NCBI GenBank assembly: GCA_964485555.1
Contig: CAZAJN010000076.1
Span: forward strand, 1 to 22,540
DNA length: 22,540 nt
From: GWC2-37-8 sp964485555
GTDB lineage: Bacteria > Patescibacteriota > Minisyncoccia > Moranbacterales > GWC2-37-73
Reading direction: 5' to 3'
How positions within the stretch are numbered: position 1 is the first letter of the stretch; each line of letters begins with the position of its first letter. The position numbers were made by a program, and so were the translations under genes. The notes below the pieces were generated by a model. It made no database searches, was not told the DNA's origin, and worked only from the letters and a program-made list of their open reading frames with translations. Below are positions 14,064 to 20,558 of this stretch, piece after piece.

Positions 14064-14853
14064 TATAAAGCAAAAACTTAATATATTTGATATGAATCTC
14101 AAAAGTGTCTGTGTGGCATCACTTTTGCTTTTCGTGGCTTTATCTGGGCAAATAAATACTACAAACGCCAAAGAAAGCAACATAACTCCTTCTTCAGTGA
14201 TAAAGTTGACAAATCAAGCCAGAAAAGATGCAAATGTGGCAATCTTGAATGAAAATCCCAAATTGAAGGTTGCTGCCGAAAATAAAGCTAAGGATATGCT
14301 GAGAATGGATTATTTTGCACACATCTCTCCCGAGGGAAAAACCCCATGGGATTTTATTGTTGAGCAGGGATATGATTATAGATTTGCAGGGGAAAATTTG
14401 GCTATCGATTACAGTGATGTTCGTGAGCAGCATGAGGCTTGGATGGAGAGCTTCCTTCATCGTAAAAACATTCTTAATCCTGAGTATGAAGAAATAGGTG
14501 TGGCAGTCGTGAGCGGGAAAATTGAAGGCAAAAAGACGATTCTGACTGTGCAAGAATTCGGGACAAAAGTGGCGGAAATTTCTGAAAATCCATTGGCTCA
14601 GGAAAATGTTTTGCCGACCAGAAAAGCAGTGGCTGGAATTTCTATGCAAGAATCTGGGTTTACTTCAGACTCTTTCGTTTCGCTATCATCGGCTTTTTCT
14701 AAAAAGCTCGAGTTTGGCCAGATATTTGAAGATAATAAGCTGACCATGATTGGTTGGTTGGGAGCTTTTGCTTTGGCGCTTTTGATGACTATTTCCGATA
14801 TGCTGGTTCTTCTTTACAAGAAACATAAAAACCATTTGGACTACATGAAATAG
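14056..14853 (+). CDS. Membrane-anchored CAP-domain (SCP/YkwD-like) protein
   Basis: 265 residues. An N-terminal hydrophobic segment (about 16-33) acts as signal or anchor. The CAP domain spans about 47-170, with the family motifs YFAHISPEGKTPWDF (H89), AGENLA (E113), EAWMESFLHRKNIL (H135) and EIGVAVV before the last strand. A Ser-rich linker follows, then a second membrane helix (about 232-254) and a short basic tail. The domain should face outward. CAP proteins of this type occur on many bacterial surfaces; their chemistry is mostly unknown. ATG 14056 is preferred, though ATG 14092 (MNLKSV) is also possible. The gene has its own promoter, leader hairpin and terminator, so it is a single-gene unit inside the cell-envelope cluster. 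Confidence 0.88.
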   Translation: MANIKQKLNIFDMNLKSVCVASLLLFVALSGQINTTNAKESNITPSSVIKLTNQARKDANVAILNENPKLKVAAENKAKDMLRMDYFAHISPEGKTPWDFIVEQGYDYRFAGENLAIDYSDVREQHEAWMESFLHRKNILNPEYEEIGVAVVSGKIEGKKTILTVQEFGTKVAEISENPLAQENVLPTRKAVAGISMQESGFTSDSFVSLSSAFSKKLEFGQIFEDNKLTMIGWLGAFALALLMTISDMLVLLYKKHKNHLDYMK

Positions 14854-14895
14854 AGTCAGAAAACTCCTGTAGTATTGACGTGCATTGTTTCAATG

Positions 14896-14918
14896 AACCT
14901 CGCTAAGCGGGGTTTTTT
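14896..14918 (+). terminator. Rho-independent terminator of the CAP gene
   Basis: AACCTCGC-TAA-GCGGGGTT, 8 bp including one T-G pair, with six T at 14913-14918. It lies about 40 bases after the stop codon. Confidence 0.87.
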
Positions 14919-15058
14919 AAAAATCCAAATCGTATATTTTTTGTCGGCACTTTTTTTGCTGATGGCGCATGACTGGACGGCTCCTGGAAGCTTCTGGTGT
15001 AGCCGCATGAAAGCAAATCTGGCAAACCGCGTTCAAATTTATGGAATACCTAAAAGCC

Positions 15059-15100
15059 TTGAAAAAAAACCCATTATACAATATACTTACCCTAAGGAGG
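15059..15100 (+). promoter_or_regulatory. murA promoter followed by a strong Shine-Dalgarno sequence
   Basis: TTGAAA (15059-15064), 17 bases, TATACT (15082-15087), then AAGGAGG at 15094-15100. The Shine-Dalgarno site would sit at the extreme 5' end of the RNA, directly next to an ATG at 15101 (in frame with murA) and 4 bases before an ATG at 15105 (another frame). It is the clearest Shine-Dalgarno sequence I noticed in front of a gene in this window. Confidence 0.7.
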
Positions 15101-15104
15101 ATGG

Positions 15105-15152
15105 ATGCTAAAATCAATATTAACCTTGAATATATGGATTATTTTGAGATAA
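15105..15152 (+). CDS. Possible 15-residue leader ORF overlapping the murA start
   Basis: ATG 15105, 4 bases after GGAGG, encodes MLKSILTLNIWIILR and stops at 15150-15152, inside murA (start 15134). If translated it could deliver ribosomes to the murA start by coupling. It may also be chance. Confidence 0.3.
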   Translation: MLKSILTLNIWIILR

Positions 15153-16396
15153 AAGGTGGCAAGAAATTGTCAGGATCTATTGATGTTCGCGGGAGCAAAA
15201 ATGCTACGACGCCTATTTTGGCTGCCACAGTCTTGACTGACGGCGAGTGTGTGATTTCCAACATTCCTTTGATTGAAGATGTCTATCGCATGATCGAGAT
15301 TTTGCAGAGCATGGACGTGGAAGTCTCCTGGGAAGGCGAGCGCACTGTCAGGATTTGTGCCAAAAACCTCGATCCTTCAAAGATGGATCTGACCACAGTG
15401 AAAAAATTGCGTTCATCAATTCTGCTTTTGGGATCGCTCAGCGCTCGAGCCGAATCTTTCAGAATTGCTCATCCAGGCGGATGCACAATTGGGAAACGTC
15501 CGGTTGGAACTCATTTTGATGCACTTGAAAAAATGGGCGTGCATATTACTCAAGATGAAGAATGCTATGTTATCGACACTCGAGAAAAAAGATCGGCAAA
15601 AGTTGTGCTCCAAGGTTTTTCAGTGACGGCCACTGAAAATGCCATGATGCTGGCCGCTTCTCTTCCAGGAAAAACTGTGATCAAAATTGCAGCTGCCGAA
15701 CCGCACGTTGAAGATTTGGGAAAGTTTTTGATTTCAATGGGAGCAGAAATAAAAGGACTCGGAACACACACACTTGAAATCGTGGGAAATGAGAATTTGC
15801 ATGGGGCGACCCATGAGATTATTCCTGATGCCAATGAAGCGGCAACCTTTTTGATTCTAGGCGTCGCCAGTAAAAGTCCGATCCGTGTTGAAAACGCTCG
15901 AGAAGGTGATTTGGATTTGGTATTGGAGAAGCTGAGAGAATTCGGAGCTGACTTTGAGGTTGAAGAAAATGCGATCACTGTTGTTCCGACTGAGAATCTC
16001 AAAGCCATTGAAAAAATAGACACCAGAACTTATCCTGGAATTCCTACTGACATCCAGGCGCCGCTTGGAGTTTTGGCCACGCAAGCTGAAGGGGAGACGA
16101 TGATTTTCGACACCATGTTTGAAGGAAGGTTCAACTATATCAGTGAACTGGAGAAAATGAGAGCAAAAGCCAAAATTCTTAATCCTCATCAGGCTGTCAT
16201 AGAAGGGCCTGTCAAGCTAAAGGGAGGATCGATCAAGAGTTTTGATCTTCGCGCCGGTGCGTCGCTTATCATTGCTGCACTTTGCGCCAAGGGAACCACG
16301 ACCATTGAAGAAATCTATCAAGTTGATCGCGGATATGAGAGAATTGAAGAGCGTTTGGCTTTGCTCGGCGCAGACATCAAAAGAATTGTGCAGTAA
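15134..16396 (+). CDS. murA: UDP-N-acetylglucosamine 1-carboxyvinyltransferase
   Basis: First committed enzyme of peptidoglycan synthesis; transfers enolpyruvate from PEP to UDP-GlcNAc. With ATG 15134 the protein has 420 residues and the substrate residues fall at K22-N23 (RGSKNA), the standard MurA numbering, which is why I chose this start; ATG 15101, directly after GGAGG, would add 11 residues. The catalytic, fosfomycin-reactive cysteine is present as C117 in HPGGCTIGKRPV. The two inside-out alpha/beta domains are complete, ending with DLRAGASLIIAALCAKG and YERIEERLALLGADIKRI. It has its own promoter. The gap behind it is filled by a palindromic repeat. Confidence 0.96.
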   Translation: MDYFEIKGGKKLSGSIDVRGSKNATTPILAATVLTDGECVISNIPLIEDVYRMIEILQSMDVEVSWEGERTVRICAKNLDPSKMDLTTVKKLRSSILLLGSLSARAESFRIAHPGGCTIGKRPVGTHFDALEKMGVHITQDEECYVIDTREKRSAKVVLQGFSVTATENAMMLAASLPGKTVIKIAAAEPHVEDLGKFLISMGAEIKGLGTHTLEIVGNENLHGATHEIIPDANEAATFLILGVASKSPIRVENAREGDLDLVLEKLREFGADFEVEENAITVVPTENLKAIEKIDTRTYPGIPTDIQAPLGVLATQAEGETMIFDTMFEGRFNYISELEKMRAKAKILNPHQAVIEGPVKLKGGSIKSFDLRAGASLIIAALCAKGTTTIEEIYQVDRGYERIEERLALLGADIKRIVQ

Positions 16397-16410
16397 ATAA
16401 TTTGCCTGCA

Positions 16411-16505
16411 CGAAACAATATATTTTTTTGCTTGCCTTTCATTCCGCTTCGCTTCATGCGGAAGCTTGCCTACCGGCAGGCAGGCCGCAAAAAATATTTG
16501 TTTCG
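16411..16505. repeat. 95-bp compound palindrome downstream of murA
   Basis: Outer arms 16411-16431 (CGAAACAATATATTTTTTTGC) minus small differences pair with 16487-16505 (GCAAAAAATATTTGTTTCG). Inside are a hairpin CCGC...GCGG and the word CTTGCCTACCGGCAGG (within 16465-16484), which recurs exactly over 20 bases in the glycosyltransferase gene at 19980-19999. Confidence 0.8.
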
Positions 16506-16518
16506 TTTCGCCTTAAGA

Positions 16519-16524
16519 TATAAT
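16519..16524 (+). promoter_or_regulatory. Candidate -10 box for the Nudix gene
   Basis: Perfect TATAAT 22 bases before ATG 16547. No good -35 hexamer stands 16-18 bases upstream; that region is the right arm of the palindrome. Confidence 0.45.
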
Positions 16525-16546
16525 TTAATTTTTATAATTGAATCTT

Positions 16547-17011
16547 ATGTCAGAAATAAAAGATAAGAATTGTAATTGCAAGGCAGGAAAAACTCATATT
16601 GGTGTGGGTGGAGGTGTTTTGATTTTTAATGATAAAAAAGAAGTTTTATTGATGAAGCGTGGACAAAATGCGAAGAATGAAGCTGGTTGGTGGTCAAAAC
16701 CAGGAGGAACAGTTGAATATGGAGAGAAAGTTGTGAATGCAATGAAGAGGGAGATAAAAGAAGAAATTGGTGTTGATATAAATATCTGGGGATATCTTCC
16801 TCATACTGATCATGTAATAAAGGGAGAAGGTCAGCATTGGGTAGCATTTAATTATCTTGCGGATATTAAAAATGGTGAGGTTAAAAACATGGAACCGCAC
16901 AAGTGTGAAGAATTAAAATGGTTTGCACCTGCTAAGCTACCGTTTAAGACGGTTCAAAACACAAAAGAAGCCGCAAAAAATTACCTGGAAAAGAAATATA
17001 TTAAATTATAA
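16547..17011 (+). CDS. Nudix hydrolase
   Basis: 154 residues. A complete Nudix box GGTVEYGEKVVNAMKREIKEEIGV (about residues 54-77, pattern Gx5Ex7REUxEExGU) gives the metal-binding helix. It hydrolyses some nucleoside diphosphate linked to another moiety; the sequence does not reveal the substrate. The spacing and WWSKPGG motif resemble MutT/ADP-ribose-type housecleaning members. An unusual N-terminus carries CNC (KNCNCKAGK). The start at ATG 16547 is preferred over an in-frame TTG at 16538. Its third positions look more AT-rich than those of murA and mreB around it, which may hint at a different origin. It lies between murA and mreB, but no functional link is evident. Confidence 0.92.
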   Translation: MSEIKDKNCNCKAGKTHIGVGGGVLIFNDKKEVLLMKRGQNAKNEAGWWSKPGGTVEYGEKVVNAMKREIKEEIGVDINIWGYLPHTDHVIKGEGQHWVAFNYLADIKNGEVKNMEPHKCEELKWFAPAKLPFKTVQNTKEAAKNYLEKKYIKL

Positions 17012-17029
17012 TTTTTTAGTCATTGGGAA

Positions 17030-17070
17030 ATTTGTTTGGAATTTGAAATTTGGAATTTGTAATTTATATA
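17030..17070. repeat. AAATTTGGAATTTG-type repeat tract before mreB
   Basis: Repeated words AAATTTGTTTGG, AATTTGAAATTTGG and AATTTGTAATTT fill the bases just upstream of the mreB ATG. It is the same word family as the tracts before rnc and thrS and the short in-gene tract at 18981-19007. Confidence 0.7.
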
Positions 17071-17073
17071 CTT

Positions 17074-18081
17074 ATGTTTGTACGAAGAATTGGAATTGAT
17101 CTTGGAACTGCCAACACACTGGTGTTTATTCCCGGCAAAGGAATCGTGGTGAATGAACCTTCCGTGGTGGCAGTTTCACCGACGGAAAATATTGTTTTGG
17201 CTGTTGGCAATGATGCCAGGGAGATGCTTGGACGCACGCCTGATAACATTGTGGCATCGCGACCCATGAAAGATGGTGTTATTGCAGATTATCGCGTGAC
17301 GGAAGCTATGCTCAAATATTTCATCAATAAGGTGACTGGGAAAGTCAGGATTTTTCGTCCTGAAATTATGATTTCAATTCCAGCTGGCGTGACCTCAACT
17401 GAAAGAAGAGCGGTTATTGATGCAGCCGTAAGAGCTGGCGCAAAATCTGCTTACGTTGTGAAAGAGCCGCTTCTTGCTGCAATCGGAGCTGGAATTCCAA
17501 TTCACAATGCACAAGGTAACATGATCATCAACATTGGAGGTGGAACTTCCGAGATCGCTGTCATTTCCCTAGGAGGAATAGTGGCAGCTCACAGTGCGCG
17601 CGTCGGTGGAAACAAATTTGATCAAGCAATTTCTGATTATATCAAAAGAAAATATGGTTTAGCTGTCGGAGACAGAACTGCGGAGGACATCAAAAAAGAG
17701 ATTGGCAGCGCGATTGCACAAGTCAAAGAGGATCACATGGATGTGCGCGGTCGCGACTTGATGGGCGGTCTTCCAAAAACGATCAAAATTTCTTCCAATG
17801 AAATCACGGAAGCACTTCAAGATGAGCTACGTGAAGTTATTAATGCGATCAAGAAAGTTTTTCAGGAGACGCCTCCGGAACTGGCCGCTGACATCATGGA
17901 TAAGGGCATGATTCTTTCGGGTGGCGGGGCTTTGCTTCGCAATCTTGATCAACTCATCACTAAAACCATCGGAGTGCCATGCTACGTGGCTGACGATCCA
18001 CTTTTCTGTGTGATCAAGGGGGTTGGAATTGCACTGGACAACCTTGACGTCTATAAACGCACAATCATGCTAGCTAAGTAG
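17074..18081 (+). CDS. mreB: Rod shape-determining actin homologue MreB
   Basis: Actin-fold ATPase forming membrane-bound filaments that guide side-wall peptidoglycan synthesis. 335 residues from ATG 17074; earlier in-frame TTG codons lie in the repeat tract and would add non-family residues. The phosphate-1 loop IGIDLGTANTLVF (about 5-17), VNEPSVVAV, the phosphate-2 segment NIGGGTSEIAVISLGGIV and the adenosine motif GMILSGGGALLRNLDQLI are all present, ending normally with ALDNLDVYKR. mreC and mreD are not downstream; instead a large palindrome and glycosyltransferase genes follow. A rod-shaped, walled cell is implied. Confidence 0.97.
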   Translation: MFVRRIGIDLGTANTLVFIPGKGIVVNEPSVVAVSPTENIVLAVGNDAREMLGRTPDNIVASRPMKDGVIADYRVTEAMLKYFINKVTGKVRIFRPEIMISIPAGVTSTERRAVIDAAVRAGAKSAYVVKEPLLAAIGAGIPIHNAQGNMIINIGGGTSEIAVISLGGIVAAHSARVGGNKFDQAISDYIKRKYGLAVGDRTAEDIKKEIGSAIAQVKEDHMDVRGRDLMGGLPKTIKISSNEITEALQDELREVINAIKKVFQETPPELAADIMDKGMILSGGGALLRNLDQLITKTIGVPCYVADDPLFCVIKGVGIALDNLDVYKRTIMLAK

Positions 18082-18089
18082 ACTTATTG

Positions 18090-18238
18090 TTTTAAGAATG
18101 AAATTTTTTCAAAAAAAATGACTCGAAATACTTTTATTTTGGCAAAATTTTTTTGTAGGTCACTACAAGATACAAAAAAATTTAGAAAATAAAAGATTTC
18201 TCAAATAGAATTTTTTTGAAAAATTTATTCTTTAAAAT
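18090..18238. repeat. 149-bp near-perfect palindrome between mreB and the glycosyltransferases
   Basis: The left arm from TTTTAAGAATGAAATTTTTTC and the reverse complement of the right arm (TTTTAAAGAATAAATTTTTC) match over most of about 65 bases, including CTTTTATTTT and AATTTTTTTGTA. The centre is a short hairpin TTGTAG-GTCA-CTACAA. It has no coding capacity. It could be a miniature mobile element or a bidirectional transcription stop. Confidence 0.8.
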
Positions 18239-18266
18239 ATGTTTTTAAGAATTCTAATTGAATTTG

Positions 18267-19358
18267 ATGAAAATCGGAATTGACGCTTCACGGGCGTTTT
18301 TAAAAAACAGAACTGGTATCGAAGAATATTCATATCAGATCATAAAACACTTGAGAAATGAACTTGATGCTAGGCAATATCAGGTTGTTTTGTATTTGCG
18401 CCGTGGTCAGGAGATTGATTTTAAGCTTCCTCAGAATTGGACAATAAAAATCATCCAATGGCCGCGATTTTGGACGCAAATCGGACTTTCTTTGGAAATG
18501 TTGCTCAATCCTGTTGATACACTTTTAATTCCTGCGCACACGGTGCCAATCATGCACCCAAGGAACACGATCGTTGTTGTGCATGGATTGGAGTACGAAT
18601 TTTGTCCTCAGGCCTATTCAAGGTTGGCAAGAATATATATGCGCTGGACTATCAAAAAATCTTGCAAATGGGCAAGTAAGATTATTTCAGTTTCTGAAAA
18701 TACTAAAAAAGATTTGATTCGATTGTACAAAGTGCGGGCTGAAAAAATATTTGTGATATATGAAGGTTACGCGCAAGAATCACGAATCATGAATCAAGAA
18801 TCAAGGGAAATATCAAAATTCATGATTCATGATTCCAGATTCATTGCGTTCATTGGTCGGGTTGAGCAAAGAAAGAATATTTCCAAGGTGGTTGAGGCAT
18901 TTGAATTGTTGAAGGAAAAATATGAAACTGAGCACAGATTGGTTTTGGCGGGAAGACCTGGATATGGGTATGAAAATATTAAATTCCAAATTTCAAATTC
19001 CAAATTTTGTGATGACATAATAGAGCTGGGATATATTGGTGAAGAAGAAAAATGGGAATTGTTGAAAAATGCTGATGCGTTCTTGTTTCCGACGTTGTAT
19101 GAAGGTTTCGGTATTCCGATTCTTGAAGCTCAAAGTGTTGGATGTCCGGTCATCGCTTCAGGCAACTCATCCATTCCTGAAGTTGCTGGCAAAAGTGCAC
19201 TGCTGGTTGATCCGGACAGTGCTGAAGAAATTGCAGAAAACATTCATGAATTGCTCTCGAACAATGATTTTAAAAATGCTATAATCCAGAAAGGTTTGGA
19301 AAATGTGAAAAGATTCAGCTGGGAGAAGTGTGCACGCGAAATAGGCTTACTTTTTTAA
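18267..19358 (+). CDS. GT4-family glycosyltransferase
   Basis: 363 residues, GT-B fold retaining glycosyltransferase. N-terminal KIGIDASRAFLKNRTGIEEYSYQ has the GIE/GxG-like acceptor-side start; the C-terminal domain has FIGRVEQRKNI, LVLAGRPGYGYE, LGYIGEEEKWELLKNADAFLFPTLYEGFGIPILEA with the E279...E287 (EX7E) donor motif, then VIASGNSSIPEVAGKSALLVDP. It probably adds a sugar from a nucleotide donor to a surface glycan or lipid carrier; the substrate cannot be told. Two repeat-derived in-frame inserts are visible at residues about 170-192 and 239-247, both in loops. ATG 18267 is chosen; a TTG at 18258 is in frame. Next gene starts 21 bases downstream, so the pair is likely co-transcribed. Confidence 0.92.
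   Translation: MKIGIDASRAFLKNRTGIEEYSYQIIKHLRNELDARQYQVVLYLRRGQEIDFKLPQNWTIKIIQWPRFWTQIGLSLEMLLNPVDTLLIPAHTVPIMHPRNTIVVVHGLEYEFCPQAYSRLARIYMRWTIKKSCKWASKIISVSENTKKDLIRLYKVRAEKIFVIYEGYAQESRIMNQESREISKFMIHDSRFIAFIGRVEQRKNISKVVEAFELLKEKYETEHRLVLAGRPGYGYENIKFQISNSKFCDDIIELGYIGEEEKWELLKNADAFLFPTLYEGFGIPILEAQSVGCPVIASGNSSIPEVAGKSALLVDPDSAEEIAENIHELLSNNDFKNAIIQKGLENVKRFSWEKCAREIGLLF
18774..18842. repeat. GAATCAT-type repeat inserted in frame in glycosyltransferase 1
   Basis: GAATCACGAATCATGAATC on one side and GATTCATGATTCCAGATTC on the other form inverted arms around a short A-rich centre. Translated it gives ESRIMNQESREISKFMIHDS, placed in the linker between the two GT-B domains just before FIGRVEQRKN. 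Confidence 0.8.
18981..19007. repeat. AAATTCCAAATTTC tract inside glycosyltransferase 1
   Basis: AAATTCCAAATTTC plus AAATTCCAAATTTTG encode KFQISNSKF. The same word family is intergenic at 3021-3155, 9665-9810 and 17030-17070. It replaces the variable loop after LVLAGRPGYGYENI. Confidence 0.7.
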
Positions 19359-19379
19359 TGAGGCAGGGACAAATACGAT

Positions 19380-20534
19380 ATGAAAACAGATAAAAAAATA
19401 AAGATAGCATTAGTGCATGATTTTTTGGTAAATCCCGGTGGAGCGGAAAAGGTTTTGAAAGTGCTCAGCGAGATGTATCCGGACGCACCCATTTATTCTT
19501 TGTTGTATGACCAGGAAAAAATGGGCGATATGTTCAAGGGGAAGGAGATCAGAGTTTCCTATCTTCAGAAATTTCCGAAGTTCCTGACCAAGCGATATCG
19601 TTGGCTGCTTTTATTTTTTCCAGTCATGGTGGAGACATTCGATTTGCGCGAATTTGATCTGGTCATTTCATCTTCTAGTGCTTGGTCAAAAGGCATTGTT
19701 ACCAAGTTGAGTGCCACACATGTGGCGTATCTTCACTCTCCCATGCGTTTTGCTTGGGATTATTCAGATCAATACATCAAGGAAATAAAAGAAAAGAAAA
19801 TTTCTTTCATCATAAGGTTTTTGCTGAACTATCTTCGAATCTGGGACCGCTTGGCGGCTGAGAGGCCGGATCATTTGGTTGCTAATTCTCAATATACTCA
19901 GCAAAGAATTGCCAAATATTACAGGCGAGACTCGGAAGTTATCCATCCACCAGTCACAAGAGAATTACGAATCACGAACCTTGCCTACCGGCAGGCAGGT
20001 CATGAATCAGGTGATTCAAAGGCTAACAGCTATTTTCTCGTTGTTTCACGTCTTTCTCCATACAAGAAAGTCGACATGGTGGTGGAGGCTTTCAATAAAT
20101 TGGGATTGCCGTTGGTTGTAATCGGACAAGGGGAGCAAGAGGAGCACTTGAGGAAAATAGCCAAAAATAATATTAAGATATTGGGTTGGCAGAGTGAGGA
20201 TGTTGTTCGCGAATATTATCAGCACGCTTCGGGATTTATTTTTCCATGCATAGATGACTTTGGAATCGCCCCAGTGGAAGCCATGCTCTCAGGTGTCCCA
20301 GTGATCGCTTTCAGGAAAGGCGGAGCATGCGAAACTGTCCAGGAGGGGATTACTGGAGAATTTTTTGATGCACAGACGGCCGAGGTTTTGGCAGACGGTG
20401 TGAGGAGATTCATATTGAACAAGGATGCATATAATAAGGATGAAATAATAAAACGAGCGGAAGAATTTTCCAAAGAAAAATTCAGTGAACAATTCAGCAG
20501 GTTTGTTGATGAAAAAATGAGAAAAGAATATTAA
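19380..20534 (+). CDS. GT4-family glycosyltransferase, WbaZ-like
   Basis: 384 residues. The start IALVHDFLVNPGGAEKVL, then VAYLHSPMRFAWDY and SEVIHPPV, LVVSRLSPYKKVDMVVEAFN, LVVIGQGEQ and DDFGIAPVEAMLSGVPVIAF give the GT-B fold with the donor motif as D292...E300. The YLHSPMR and SRLxPYKKVD motifs recall WbaZ-type mannosyltransferases of O-antigen pathways; the actual sugar is not determinable. A repeat-derived insert of about 24 residues (193-216) separates HPPV from SYFLVVSRL, at the domain linker. It lies 21 bases after the first glycosyltransferase and 24 before holB, suggesting one transcript. No clear Shine-Dalgarno site. Confidence 0.92.
   Translation: MKTDKKIKIALVHDFLVNPGGAEKVLKVLSEMYPDAPIYSLLYDQEKMGDMFKGKEIRVSYLQKFPKFLTKRYRWLLLFFPVMVETFDLREFDLVISSSSAWSKGIVTKLSATHVAYLHSPMRFAWDYSDQYIKEIKEKKISFIIRFLLNYLRIWDRLAAERPDHLVANSQYTQQRIAKYYRRDSEVIHPPVTRELRITNLAYRQAGHESGDSKANSYFLVVSRLSPYKKVDMVVEAFNKLGLPLVVIGQGEQEEHLRKIAKNNIKILGWQSEDVVREYYQHASGFIFPCIDDFGIAPVEAMLSGVPVIAFRKGGACETVQEGITGEFFDAQTAEVLADGVRRFILNKDAYNKDEIIKRAEEFSKEKFSEQFSRFVDEKMRKEY
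19956..20027. repeat. Composite repeat inserted in frame in glycosyltransferase 2
   Basis: TTACGAATCACGAA, then the palindromic word CTTGCCTACCGGCAGG (identical over 20 bases, 19980-19999, to the intergenic copy at 16465-16484), then CATGAATCAGGTGATTC. It is read here as RELRITNLAYRQAGHESGDS. In another frame the same word reads LPTGRQ. Confidence 0.85.
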
Positions 20535-20558
20535 TTTTTTGAAATCATAATTTCTAAG

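Noticed and set aside
14875..15111. 78-residue open frame between the CAP gene and murA
   Set aside because: It begins before the CAP terminator, reads through its hairpin and T tract, and overlaps the murA promoter; no family resemblance.
18090..18238. Intrinsic terminator of mreB as the sole explanation
   Set aside because: The central hairpin is not followed by a T tract, and the arms are far longer than a terminator needs.
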